The notes: a model not told the origin generated them from the letters alone. Shown: positions 1 through 7,014, numbered from the stretch's first letter. The stretch: 7,156 nucleotides of DNA from Phocaeicola sp. (GCA_020026175.1 JAHHQV010000083.1:1-7156); one strand, 5' to 3'. Numbers and translations are program-made.

Positions 1-143
1 CGCAAAGGTATGTTTAGGAAACATGCGTGTCAAGGCGGAAAATAGAATGGTTACCGTAAAGCACGCCTCTTTAGGCTACTGTTGACGGAACAACAGGTTC
101 AGACATCATGCTGAACAATTACTTGTACGACTTCTTGTCGCAC
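1..143 (-). mobile_element. 5' end of a group II intron (domain I part), running off the window
   Basis: No reading frame of useful length exists here on the minus strand. The sequence is instead a chain of hairpins, read from 143 downward. It begins with GTGCGAC, which matches the GUGYG-type 5' end of group II introns, and GTGCGAC/GTCGTAC close over a 5-base loop (143-125). Further stems are GTTCAG/CTGAAC (116-97), CTGTTG/CAACAG (96-79), GCCT/AGGC (76-65) and ATGTTT/AAACAT (24-10). A long-range stem GCGTG/CACGC (66-62 with 29-25) encloses CGG/CCG (56-54 with 38-36). The stretch AACAGTAGCCTAA resembles, from memory, the domain I core of class IIC introns. Bases ATTTT (43-39) sit in the CGG/CCG loop and could act as EBS1, pairing with AAAAT just upstream of the 5' splice site (5 of 6 positions). 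The reverse transcriptase/maturase ORF and domains V-VI would lie left of the window. Class and completeness are unknown. The intron call is inference from these signatures. Confidence 0.62.
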
Positions 144-225
144 AATTTTATGTAAAAAAACTCATTTTCAATGGAATATACAAATATTTGGAGAACTTTT
201 ATTGCTAATTTTCAGAGTTTTATGA

Positions 226-558
226 TTAAATCCTTATGCTCGTTATCACCGGAGTTTCAAGTATCGTGACCAGGTCTTTCCAGTCTATCTTATACACTGT
301 CACATCGTCCTTACGCTCTATTTTCATGAACTTATAACCCTTAATGAAGGATTTCTCATGAAGGTAGTAGGCATTGCGCTCATAGTGTATCATACGAACC
401 TTACGATGGTCTTTCGACATGAACATGTAAACGTCTCCGTTCAGCGGATCTCGGTGATATCTGCCGCGGATTATCTCACATATACGCTGAGCCTTGCATC
501 TCATATCGTGAAGCTCAGGAAGGTAGTAGAAATTGTGAAGGCCGTTGATGCTCAGCAT
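226..558 (-). CDS. tnpB: IS66-family accessory protein TnpB
   Basis: A 110-residue protein of the IS66 Orf2/TnpB family, a small accessory protein needed with TnpA and TnpC for IS66 transposition; its exact biochemical role is not settled. Visible family marks are a DMR motif near residue 18 (family form DMRKSxDGL) and the core GDVYMFMSKDHRKVRMIHYE, matching the usual GDxFxFxxRxxxxxKxLxWD pattern. The start at 558 is chosen over an in-frame ATG at 624 for two reasons. It gives the family N-terminus (MLSINGLHNFYYLPE), and it overlaps the tnpA stop in the sequence ATGCTGA, a classic translational-coupling overlap. The longer form would add 22 residues read entirely inside tnpA. The gene appears intact. 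The next gene expected downstream, tnpC, is displaced or lost because the intron-like sequence starts 82 bases after the stop. Confidence 0.88.
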   Translation of the reverse strand: MLSINGLHNFYYLPELHDMRCKAQRICEIIRGRYHRDPLNGDVYMFMSKDHRKVRMIHYERNAYYLHEKSFIKGYKFMKIERKDDVTVYKIDWKDLVTILETPVITSIRI

Positions 559-914
559 AAGCCCTCCAGTTTCTCCACCAGTGTTTTCAGCCCCTGATAG
601 TCTAAGCCTTTCTTCTGTATACACAAGCCTTCACGGGTTCTTATCGTTACCATAATGCTTCCTTTATGGGGAGTTGGAGGTTTGGGATTCTCTTTAGTAA
701 CATCCTGTTCTTCATTACCTGCCCGGATCAACTCTTCCGGAATACCTTCCACCTCTACAGGTACAACCTTCTTCTGTGTCTTCTTGAACCAGTCATAGAA
801 TGCCGTGTATGGAATATTGTTGCCAATACAGAATGAGTTGATGGAAACTCCTTTGGGTTCGCCCTCGGTTTTGTAGAGGAACCACAGCCTTTCAAAGTCT
901 TTTTCGCTAAACAT
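552..914 (-). CDS. tnpA: IS66-family accessory protein TnpA (HTH, Orf1)
   Basis: A 120-residue protein of the IS66 Orf1/TnpA family. The N-terminal half (about residues 20-46, GVSINSFCIGNNIPYTAFYDW) reads as a helix-turn-helix of the type used to bind DNA. A charged, proline-rich linker follows (about residues 50-85), and the C-terminal tail DYQGLKTLVEKLEGLC is characteristic of the family in Bacteroidales. In IS66 elements this protein is needed for efficient transposition and probably recognises the element ends. The start at 914 is 78 bases inside the proposed IS end and gives the usual N-terminus MFSEKDFERLWFLYKTEGEPKG. There is no Shine-Dalgarno, as expected in Bacteroidetes. The stop overlaps the tnpB start by 7 bases. 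The gene is intact, with no missing segment. Confidence 0.9.
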   Translation of the reverse strand: MFSEKDFERLWFLYKTEGEPKGVSINSFCIGNNIPYTAFYDWFKKTQKKVVPVEVEGIPEELIRAGNEEQDVTKENPKPPTPHKGSIMVTIRTREGLCIQKKGLDYQGLKTLVEKLEGLC

Positions 915-939
915 AATCTTTAAAGTTTTAAGTTTAGCA

Positions 940-971
940 CGAAGGTATGGGAAAGAGCCATGCTAGTCAAT
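940..971 (-). promoter_or_regulatory. Candidate promoter for IS66 tnpA-tnpB
   Basis: The minus strand carries TACCTTCG (947-940), one mismatch from the Bacteroidetes -7 box TAnnTTTG. It is preceded 20 bases upstream by ATTG (971-968), one mismatch from the -33 box TTTG. The spacing fits the 19-21 bases usual in Bacteroides. A start a few bases downstream would give a leader of roughly 20 bases before tnpA. The promoter lies inside the IS, close to its end, so it would move with the element. Neither box is exact. Confidence 0.4.
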
Positions 972-992
972 ACGCCAATTTTGGAAGCTTAC
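966..992 (-). repeat. Probable IS66 terminal inverted repeat (right end)
   Basis: Read on the minus strand from 992, the sequence begins GTAAGCTTCCAAAATTGG. The GTAAGC start agrees with the terminal repeats usual for IS66-family elements, and its position 78 bases before tnpA is normal. The partner repeat lies left of the window, so the repeat length is only estimated (family range about 15-30 bases). The first base, 992, is the second G of a GGT codon in the interrupted barrel gene. Confidence 0.55.
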
Positions 993-2210
993 CTTTGAAT
1001 CTATAGCCTATACCTAGCATCAGATTATTAGGGTCCTTGAAGCGGTAGAGCTGATACCCTGTATGCAGAAAAATGTTCTTTGTTATATTTGTTTTCAGTA
1101 CAAAAGTCTGATAGAACGAATTAGTATCAGAACCTTTGCAGATAAAGTTCTTTCCTATACCCAGATTGATAGAAAAAACAGGCATTACTATTTCAGCCCT
1201 TACCGAAAGGCCTGTAGAGAACTGCTCTTTGAATGAAGGCCTGTAAAACTTTAAATCAACGTTTGCTGCACCTACATTGTCGTTTGCTATATGCTTGCCT
1301 ATATTTGCACTCTCGTCGTACTGTATATCGAGCGACAGTCCAGCACGGAAATATCTGCTGAAATTGTAAAGCGGATTGAAGTTAAGTCCCAATATGCCAA
1401 ATGAGCCTGGTACCAGAATCGGGTTCTGATTATCCGGGAATACACCTTTCTTTCTTGTAGCCCCATACACTATCAGGTCATAGCTGATATATTGTCTGAA
1501 CAATGGCTTAACAGATACCGAAGACGTCACATCATGAGCCTTGCCACTACCGAAACTTCTTGTCACACCTATTGAGGCTCCAAGAGTGTTCACCCCCGAA
1601 TTAGGGTATCTGGTATTACCATTTGAATAATGAGACAATCCTATGCCAGCACGCAGACTTGTGTTCGAAGTCATCTGCCAGTTAAGCAAAAAGCCAAGGT
1701 TGATATAAGCATTTACTTTCGAGCCTACCACCATATTCATAGGGTTTTTCTTTTCATCATACTTCTTCCATCCAAAAGAAGCCCCGAAATTCCATTCATA
1801 ATCAAACGAGAGATTTGGTGAAATAGTAGCAATTCTGGATGTCTGAAACACATACACAGAAACAGGGTTTCCCATTTCCTTGGTATTTGAAAAAGTATTA
1901 TACCCTACCCCTATACCCTGAACGGCATACGGATAAAGTTTCCCCATCTTTGAATCGGGTGAGAACTTGAACCCATATTTCAGATGTCCCGAATATGTAG
2001 AGTTTATCTTTTTCTGAGTATTATTGGTTCCTCTAAAAAATCATGAGTAGGGAAAACATACGAAGGCTTTATGTCGAAACCGATGATATGTATCGGTTTG
2101 CCCGAATGTGTTTTCTCTTTTACCACATTCAACGAATCGGCAAGAGTATATGCATGACTTTCAAAGCCACCGAAAGCACATAGCAACAAGAGTATCTTTA
2201 AAGGTTTCAT
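967..2210 (-). pseudogene. Frameshifted PagL-like/acyloxyacyl hydrolase outer-membrane barrel protein
   Basis: Two overlapping frames together make one outer-membrane protein of about 414 residues. The 5' frame (from 2210) starts with a signal peptide, MKPLKILLLLCAFGGFESHA, cleaved probably after SHA, then GFDIKPSYVFPTHDF. The frame is lost at a T run (2035-2040) and stops at 2004. The 3' frame continues with FRGTNNTQKKINSTYSGHLK and on through MGKLYPYAV and many alternating aromatic strands. The motif SHYSNGN (His at residue 106 counted from the Met at 1947) matches the H-x-S active site of PagL lipid A 3-O-deacylases. The PagL Glu, 14 residues after the His, is Asn here. The probable role, from family, is removal of acyl chains from lipid A in the outer membrane. 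GIGYRFK is the expected barrel end, and GKLPKLAY after it is encoded by the IS66 end. An upstream in-frame ATG at 2249 would add 13 residues ahead of a good signal peptide, so 2210 is preferred. Confidence 0.8.
2034..2040 (-). other. T6 frameshift site, matches slippery heptamer T TTT TTA
   Basis: In the 5' frame of the barrel gene the codons are CAT GAT TTT TTA GAG, so the last base of GAT plus TTT TTA forms T_TTT_TTA in exactly the phase of a canonical -1 slippery heptamer. A -1 slip places the ribosome in AGA GGA ACC, the frame of the rest of the protein. Adding one T to the run would do the same. No strong stimulatory stem follows within about 40 bases, which favours a simple deletion, homopolymer phase variation or an assembly error over programmed frameshifting. 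Confidence 0.7.
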
Positions 2211-2249
2211 TACAAATAATCTACGGATACACCACAATTTATTATGCAT

Positions 2250-2496
2250 CCGACTTTATAGTTTAAATTTTCATTTCATTTGTCACAAAGAAACATATCA
2301 TGAACCTAATTTCAGCAATACATGCTTTTGTAATTGTCAAAAATGTCATAATTACATCACAAAAAACATACCAACTGTCTTAATATCATTGATTTTTTCT
2401 AACTATAGCAAATGTAAATTATTTATTCAAATAAAGATTGTTTTTGTATTGATTTTATGTTTTTATTTATTTTATTCACAAATATACAAACCTTCT
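2250..2496. other. AT-rich upstream region of the barrel gene, no gene seen
   Basis: These bases lie between the terminator after carB and the barrel gene. No ORF, tRNA or known RNA is recognised on either strand. On the minus strand TACATTTG (2416-2409) is an exact TAnnTTTG box, but it has no TTTG at the proper upstream distance and lies about 200 bases from the start codon. TATGTTTC (2306-2299) is a one-mismatch alternative nearer the gene. A short palindrome TTTGT-C-ACAAA spans 2279-2289. The promoter cannot be decided by eye. Confidence 0.4.
2329..2356. repeat. 7-bp inverted repeat TGTAATT-N14-AATTACA
   Basis: A perfect 7-base inverted repeat with a 14-base spacer sits about 120-145 bases upstream of the barrel gene start. 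On the minus strand the spacer also holds part of a direct repeat, TGACA TTTT TGACA. It could be an operator for a dimeric regulator or a weak hairpin. In such AT-rich sequence it may also be chance. Confidence 0.3.
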
Positions 2497-2546
2497 AAAA
2501 AAAACTGCACCGCAAAAGTTCTTACAGACCAAACTTTTGAGGTGCA
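2497..2546 (-). terminator. Intrinsic terminator of the carAB operon
   Basis: On the minus strand TGCACC, one mismatch, then CAAAAGTT pairs across an 11-base loop (2531-2521) with AACTTTTG and GGTGCA, giving 14 pairs with a single internal mismatch. A G and then eight T (2504-2497) follow at once. It begins 34 bases past the carB stop and points the right way. It separates the operon from the barrel gene, which therefore needs its own promoter. Confidence 0.92.
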
Positions 2547-2579
2547 AATCATTCTATTATATTAAAGCTACATTGAAAA

Positions 2580-5500
2580 TCATTTATATTCATCCCAGCT
2601 CTTTATGGCAATGTCATCTATGCTCATAGTACAGAAAGCATTGATAAAGGCACTTGCAAGACGGGCATTTGTTACAAGAGGAATATTCAAATCCACTGCC
2701 GCACGACGAATCTTGTATCCGTTTTCAAGTTCGACAGCTGTAAGGTCGCGCGGAATATTCACCACCATATCTATTTCCTTCTTATGAAGCATCTCCAAAG
2801 CCTGTGGATATCCTTCTTCATTTGGCCAGTAGACACGTGTATTTTCCACTCCATTCTCCGACAAGAACCTAGACGAACCTCCTGTAGCAAATATGTTATA
2901 TCCTTTAGCCTTCAACGTGCGTGCCGACTGAAGCATATCCACTTTCTGTTTCAGTGTTCCTGTAGACATAAGGATATTCTTTTCAGGGATTCTGTAGCCA
3001 ACAGAAAGCATAGACTTCAGTACTGCACACGAAGTATCGTCGCCGATACATCCAACTTCTCCCGTTGATGCCATATCCACGCCCAACACTGGGTCTGCCT
3101 TCTGAAGACGGTTGAACGAGAACTGACTTGCCTTGATACCCACATAGTCTAGGTCGAACAAGTTCTTTTCTGGTTTCTCTACTGGAAGGCCAAGCATAAC
3201 CTTAGTGGCAAGTTCTATGAAGTTTATCTTCAGCACCTTGCTCACAAATGGGAACGAGCGCGAGGCACGGAGATTACATTCTATAACCTTGATGTCGTTT
3301 TCACGTGCAAGGAACTGAATATTAAAAGGACCGGAAATATTAAGTTCCTTTGCAATCTGACGAGAAATACGCTTGATACGGCGCACAGTCTCTACATACA
3401 GTTTCTGAGGAGGGAACTGGATCGTAGCATCACCCGAGTGTACACCTGCAAACTCAATATGTTCGCTTATAGCATATGCCACAATCTCACCGTTCTGTGC
3501 CACAGCATCCATTTCCACTTCCTTGGCATGTTCTATAAACTGGCTCACCACTACCGGATGCTTCTTCGATACATTTGCTGCAAGCTGAAGGAATCTCTCA
3601 AGTTCTTCCTGATTAGAGCATACATTCATGGCAGCTCCAGAAAGTACATACGACGGACGCACAAGAACAGGGAATCCTACCTTATCTATAAATGCATTGA
3701 TATCGTCCATAGAAGTCAATGCACTCCATTCCGGCTGGTCTACACCTATGCGGTCAAGCATGGCCGAGAACTTGTCACGGTCTTCGGCATTGTCAATACT
3801 CTTGGCAGAAGTACCGAGGATATTCACATTCTGTCCGTCAAGGCGAAGGGCAAGATTATTAGGAATCTGTCCACCGGTAGATACAATTACACCATGAGGA
3901 TTTTCAAGTTCCAGAATATCCATCACACGCTCGAATGTCAGCTCGTCGAAGTACAGACGGTCGCACATATCATAGTCGGTAGATACTGTCTCAGGATTAT
4001 AGTTAATCATCACCGAGCGGTATCCTTCCTTGCGGATGGTATTAAGAGCCTGCACACCACACCAGTCGAACTCTACCGACGAGCCGATACGGTAAGCACC
4101 CGAACCAAGTACAACGATAGACTTGTTATCGCCCAAATAGTTAACGTCATTAGCCACACCGCTATATGTCAAGTACAAATAGTTTGTCTGAGCCGGATAT
4201 TCAGCAGCAAGGGTATCTATCTGCTTGACAACAGGAATAATGCCCACACTCTTACGATAGTTGCGCACCACCATAGTACCTTCCTCCATCTCACCCTGAT
4301 ATCCTATAGCACGTGCCACCTGGAAGTCAGAGAATCCCTGACGCTTGGCACGATAAAGCAACTCTGTAGGAAGCTGTGAAATCTGAGTATGATTGTTGCC
4401 CCATTCATGCAGTTCCTTAGAAGTCTGCATTATATTCATCAGCTTGTCGAGGAACCATTTGTCTATTTTAGTCAGATCGTGAATCTGATCTACAGTATAT
4501 CCTGCACGCATAGCCTTCGAGATAACGAAGATACGCTTGTCGGTAGGATCGCACAGAGCCTTGTCTATATCGTTTATCACAAGTTCCTTATTCTCAACAA
4601 AGCCGTGCATGCCCTGTCCTATCATACGAAGCCCCTTCTGTATAGCTTCTTCAAAAGTACGGCCTATCGCCATCACCTCTCCTACCGACTTCATGGAAGA
4701 TCCCAACTCGCGGTCTACCCCCTGGAATTTTCCCAAGTCCCAGCGAGGAATCTTACAAACACAATAGTCCAATGCAGGCTCGAAGAAAGCCGAAGTAGTC
4801 TTAGTAACAGAGTTCTTCAAGTCGAACAATCCATATCCGAGTCCAAGTTTTGCAGCCACGAAAGCAAGAGGATAACCAGTAGCCTTCGAAGCAAGAGCAG
4901 ACGAGCGGCTGAGGCGAGCATTTACCTCTATCACACGATAATCTTCCGACTCAGGGTCGAATGCATACTGTACGTTACACTCTCCCACTATACCTATATG
5001 GCGGATGATGCGTATGGCCAATTCGCGAAGCTTATGATATTCGCTGTTTGTAAGAGTCTGCGAAGGAGCAATCACGATTGATTCGCCGGTGTGGATACCC
5101 AGAGGGTCGAAATTTTCCATATTACAAACAGTGATACAATTGTCGAAACGGTCGCGCACCACTTCGTATTCCACTTCCTTCCATCCCTTCAAGCTCTTTT
5201 CCACAAGCACCTGAGGCGAGAAAGAGAAAGCCTTTTCTGCCAACACGTTAAGTTCCTCTTCATTGTCGCAGAAACCAGAGCCAAGACCTCCAAGTGCATA
5301 AGCCGCACGAATGATGACAGGATAGCCCAGTTCCTTTGCTGCACGGCGTGCGTCTTCTATATTTTCTACCGCTTCACTCTTGATAGTCTTTACATCTATC
5401 TCATCAAGTTTCTGCACAAACAGTTCACGGTCTTCAGTATCCATGATAGCCTGTACAGGAGTACCAAGCACACGAGTATCATATTTTTCGAATATACCTT

Positions 5501-5807
5501 CCTTGTAGAGAGCCACACCACAGTTCAGTGCAGTCTGTCCACCAAACGACAGCAACACCCCGTCAGGACGCTCTTTAGCAATAACCTTCTCTACAAAATA
5601 AGGTGTCACAGGAAGGAAATAAATCTTGTCGGCAACTCCTTCTGAAGTCTGCACCGTAGCAATGTTAGGATTGATAAGTATAGTTTCAATACCTTCTTCT
5701 TTCAGAGCCTTCAAAGCCTGAGAGCCGGAATAATCGAATTCTCCAGCTTCACCTATCTTCAAAGCTCCCGAACCCAACAGCAATACTTTCTTTATATTTT
5801 CTTTCAT
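2580..5807 (-). CDS. carB: Carbamoyl phosphate synthetase large subunit
   Basis: This cytoplasmic enzyme joins bicarbonate, ammonia (channelled from CarA) and two ATP into carbamoyl phosphate, the shared precursor of pyrimidines and arginine. At 1075 residues it is full length (E. coli CarB is about 1073). The two homologous ATP-grasp halves are visible. The first (about 1-400) has LLGSGALKIGEAGEFDYSG near residue 10, GGQTALN near 89 and E294-V-N296-A-R298. A helical oligomerisation part follows (about 400-555). The second half (about 560-940) has VVLGSGAYRIGSSVEFDW, GGQIPNN and E843-C-N845-L-R847. The metal- and ATP-binding E-x-N-x-R triplet is kept in both halves. The last part (about 943-1075) is the MGS-like allosteric domain with FATGGSSRFL near 973, where E. 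coli binds UMP/IMP. Here T975 is kept and the second Thr position is Ser978, so nucleotide control is likely but not certain. It starts 25 bases after carA and ends before a strong terminator. It is intact. Confidence 0.98.
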   Translation of the reverse strand: MKENIKKVLLLGSGALKIGEAGEFDYSGSQALKALKEEGIETILINPNIATVQTSEGVADKIYFLPVTPYFVEKVIAKERPDGVLLSFGGQTALNCGVALYKEGIFEKYDTRVLGTPVQAIMDTEDRELFVQKLDEIDVKTIKSEAVENIEDARRAAKELGYPVIIRAAYALGGLGSGFCDNEEELNVLAEKAFSFSPQVLVEKSLKGWKEVEYEVVRDRFDNCITVCNMENFDPLGIHTGESIVIAPSQTLTNSEYHKLRELAIRIIRHIGIVGECNVQYAFDPESEDYRVIEVNARLSRSSALASKATGYPLAFVAAKLGLGYGLFDLKNSVTKTTSAFFEPALDYCVCKIPRWDLGKFQGVDRELGSSMKSVGEVMAIGRTFEEAIQKGLRMIGQGMHGFVENKELVINDIDKALCDPTDKRIFVISKAMRAGYTVDQIHDLTKIDKWFLDKLMNIMQTSKELHEWGNNHTQISQLPTELLYRAKRQGFSDFQVARAIGYQGEMEEGTMVVRNYRKSVGIIPVVKQIDTLAAEYPAQTNYLYLTYSGVANDVNYLGDNKSIVVLGSGAYRIGSSVEFDWCGVQALNTIRKEGYRSVMINYNPETVSTDYDMCDRLYFDELTFERVMDILELENPHGVIVSTGGQIPNNLALRLDGQNVNILGTSAKSIDNAEDRDKFSAMLDRIGVDQPEWSALTSMDDINAFIDKVGFPVLVRPSYVLSGAAMNVCSNQEELERFLQLAANVSKKHPVVVSQFIEHAKEVEMDAVAQNGEIVAYAISEHIEFAGVHSGDATIQFPPQKLYVETVRRIKRISRQIAKELNISGPFNIQFLARENDIKVIECNLRASRSFPFVSKVLKINFIELATKVMLGLPVEKPEKNLFDLDYVGIKASQFSFNRLQKADPVLGVDMASTGEVGCIGDDTSCAVLKSMLSVGYRIPEKNILMSTGTLKQKVDMLQSARTLKAKGYNIFATGGSSRFLSENGVENTRVYWPNEEGYPQALEMLHKKEIDMVVNIPRDLTAVELENGYKIRRAAVDLNIPLVTNARLASAFINAFCTMSIDDIAIKSWDEYK

Positions 5808-5832
5808 CGTACTTTACTTTTAAAAAAAATTA

Positions 5833-6909
5833 TTACAGCAACTTAACAAATTCATCGAACAGAAACTCTGTGTCGGTAGGACCCGAAGCAGCTTCTGGGT
5901 GGAACTGTGCAGAGAACCAAGGATTACTCTTGTGACGGATACCTTCGTTAGAGCCATCATTCATATTGACAAACAACGGTTCCCAGTCAGTACCCAGAGT
6001 ATTGTTGTCTACGGCATATCCATGATTCTGACTGGTTATGAAGCAACGCTCAGTACCCACCATACGCACGGGCTGATTGTGGCTGCGATGTCCATACTTC
6101 AGCTTATAAATCTTTGCTCCACCAGCCTTAGAGAGCAACTGGTTTCCCATACATATACCGAAGATAGGAAGATTCTCGTTCTGCATAGCCTTACGAATAT
6201 TCTGCACGGCAGCATCACAAGTGTCAGGGTCGCCAGGACCATTGGAAATGAAAAGTCCATCAAACTCCAAAGAGTTGAAATCATAGTTCCAAGGAACACG
6301 TATAACCTCCACATCACGTTTCAACAAGCAACGAATAATGTTCGACTTCACTCCGCAGTCTACCAGCACCACCTTTTTCCTGCCTTCACCTTCGTGGTAT
6401 CTGACAACCTCCTTACACGAAACCTTGTCAACATAATTTACTCCTGCATATTGTGCCTCGGGAACATTTTCAGGTTCATCCTCGAACACGATCTTTCCCA
6501 TCATCACACCATGTTCACGCAATACTTTGGTAAGTTCGCGAGTATCTATCCCTGTAATACCAGGAATCTGTTCACGTTTCAGCCAGTCACCAAGGCTCTC
6601 CACCGAATTCCAGTGGCTGTTCTTTTCGCTATAGTCGCTTACAATAATCGCTTCGGCATGTATTTTTTCACTTTCCATAAAGGTAGGGACACCGTTTTCT
6701 TCGAAAGTAAAAGGAGGAACACCATAGTTACCCACCAATGGATATGTCAGTGTCATCAACTGTCCGGCATACGAAGGGTCTGTCAAAGACTCTGGATAAC
6801 CAGTCATGGCGGTATTGAAGACAACCTCACCAGCTACCGGTTTCTCAAAACCGAACGACTTGCCATGAAAGCGGCTCCCGTCGTCGAGGATTAATGTTAC
6901 ATTTCTCAT
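5833..6909 (-). CDS. carA: Carbamoyl phosphate synthetase small subunit (glutamine amidotransferase)
   Basis: The 358-residue CarA hydrolyses glutamine and passes ammonia to CarB in the cytoplasm. The N-terminal CarA-specific domain (about 1-150) includes FNTAMTGYPESLTDPSYAGQ (31-50) and GITGIDTRELTKVLREHG (117-134). The class I glutamine amidotransferase domain (about 178-358) has SNGPGDP (222-228), the nucleophile Cys253 in GICMGNQ, and the partners His337 and Glu339 in QFHPEA, so the catalytic triad is complete. The usual GICLGHQ has His where Asn256 stands here. That residue is outside the triad. The start at 6909 gives the normal N-terminus (MRNVTLILDDGSRFHG) and has no Shine-Dalgarno, as usual in Bacteroidetes. 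The gene ends in tandem TAA TAA, 25 bases before carB, so the two are surely cotranscribed. Its leader carries a putative attenuator. Confidence 0.98.
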   Translation of the reverse strand: MRNVTLILDDGSRFHGKSFGFEKPVAGEVVFNTAMTGYPESLTDPSYAGQLMTLTYPLVGNYGVPPFTFEENGVPTFMESEKIHAEAIIVSDYSEKNSHWNSVESLGDWLKREQIPGITGIDTRELTKVLREHGVMMGKIVFEDEPENVPEAQYAGVNYVDKVSCKEVVRYHEGEGRKKVVLVDCGVKSNIIRCLLKRDVEVIRVPWNYDFNSLEFDGLFISNGPGDPDTCDAAVQNIRKAMQNENLPIFGICMGNQLLSKAGGAKIYKLKYGHRSHNQPVRMVGTERCFITSQNHGYAVDNNTLGTDWEPLFVNMNDGSNEGIRHKSNPWFSAQFHPEAASGPTDTEFLFDEFVKLL

Positions 6910-6978
6910 TACTTATCTTATTGTTGAATTCGTTAAAATTGACACCTTAATTATAGCAGGCCGACGTATGGTAAAGGC

Positions 6979-7014
6979 AAAAAAAATCCCGGTATGCCGA
7001 AAAGCATTCCCGGG
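6979..7014 (-). terminator. Terminator hairpin in the carA leader (attenuator candidate)
   Basis: On the minus strand CCCGG (7014-7010) pairs with CCGGG (6992-6988) and ATGC (7007-7004) with GCAT (6997-6994). The loop is 6 bases and there is a small internal loop. Bases ATTTTTTTT follow directly (eight T, 6986-6979). It sits 70 bases before the carA start and downstream of the only good promoter candidate, so it would stop carAB transcription unless opened. The alternative is that it terminates an upstream gene outside the window, which is less likely given the promoter between them. Confidence 0.75.

Larger units (their letters stand above)
144..992 (-). mobile_element. IS66-family insertion sequence, tnpA-tnpB half, interrupted by the intron
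   Basis: The two accessory genes of an IS66-type element are present in normal order, but the large DDE transposase gene tnpC is not in the window. The proposed right border is base 992, where the minus strand reads GTAAGC. IS66-family terminal repeats typically start GTAA and the family usually duplicates 8 bases of target, so the adjacent bases 993-1000 would be the duplicated target. Between the tnpB stop and the presumed intron there are 82 AT-rich bases (144-225) with no gene. They hold only a weak CATT/AATG hairpin followed by TTTTTTT (173-155), which might act as a weak terminator. The element entered the extreme 3' end of the outer-membrane barrel gene. Whether tnpC survives beyond the intron cannot be seen. 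Confidence 0.75.

Noticed and set aside
10..144. The hairpin series as integron attC sites or a CRISPR array.
   Set aside because: The hairpins differ in sequence, are not repeats of one unit, and start with the GTGCGAC intron signature.
1..225. N-terminal part of IS66 tnpC.
   Set aside because: All three minus-strand frames close quickly after the tnpB stop and nothing resembles the transposase N-terminus. The region is hairpin-rich and non-coding.
358..597. Plus-strand frame opposite tnpB.
   Set aside because: It is antisense to a clear IS66 TnpB and has no recognisable motif.
559..624. An upstream ATG giving tnpB 22 extra residues.
   Set aside because: The extension is read wholly inside tnpA and does not resemble the family. 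The ATGCTGA overlap gives the expected N-terminus.
2211..2249. Earlier in-frame ATG for the barrel gene (MHNKLWCIRRLFV...).
   Set aside because: It would put 13 residues before a well-formed signal peptide that starts at 2210.
2329..2356. Inverted repeat as borders of an invertible promoter, common in Bacteroides surface genes.
   Set aside because: The 14-base spacer is too short to hold a promoter, and no recombinase gene is in the window.
3438..5645. Long plus-strand open frames opposite carB (for example 3438-4379, 4389-5081, 5091-5645) and opposite carA (5899-6894).
   Set aside because: They lie antisense to full-length, highly conserved carB and carA, show no family resemblance, and are rich in Cys, His, Ser and Leu as expected for antisense readings.
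5821..5832. U8 run after the carA stop as a terminator between carA and carB.
   Set aside because: No hairpin precedes it, and the 25-base gap fits a simple operon junction.
6099..6317. Alternative minus-strand frame inside carA.
   Set aside because: It is out of frame with the conserved amidotransferase domain and has no support.
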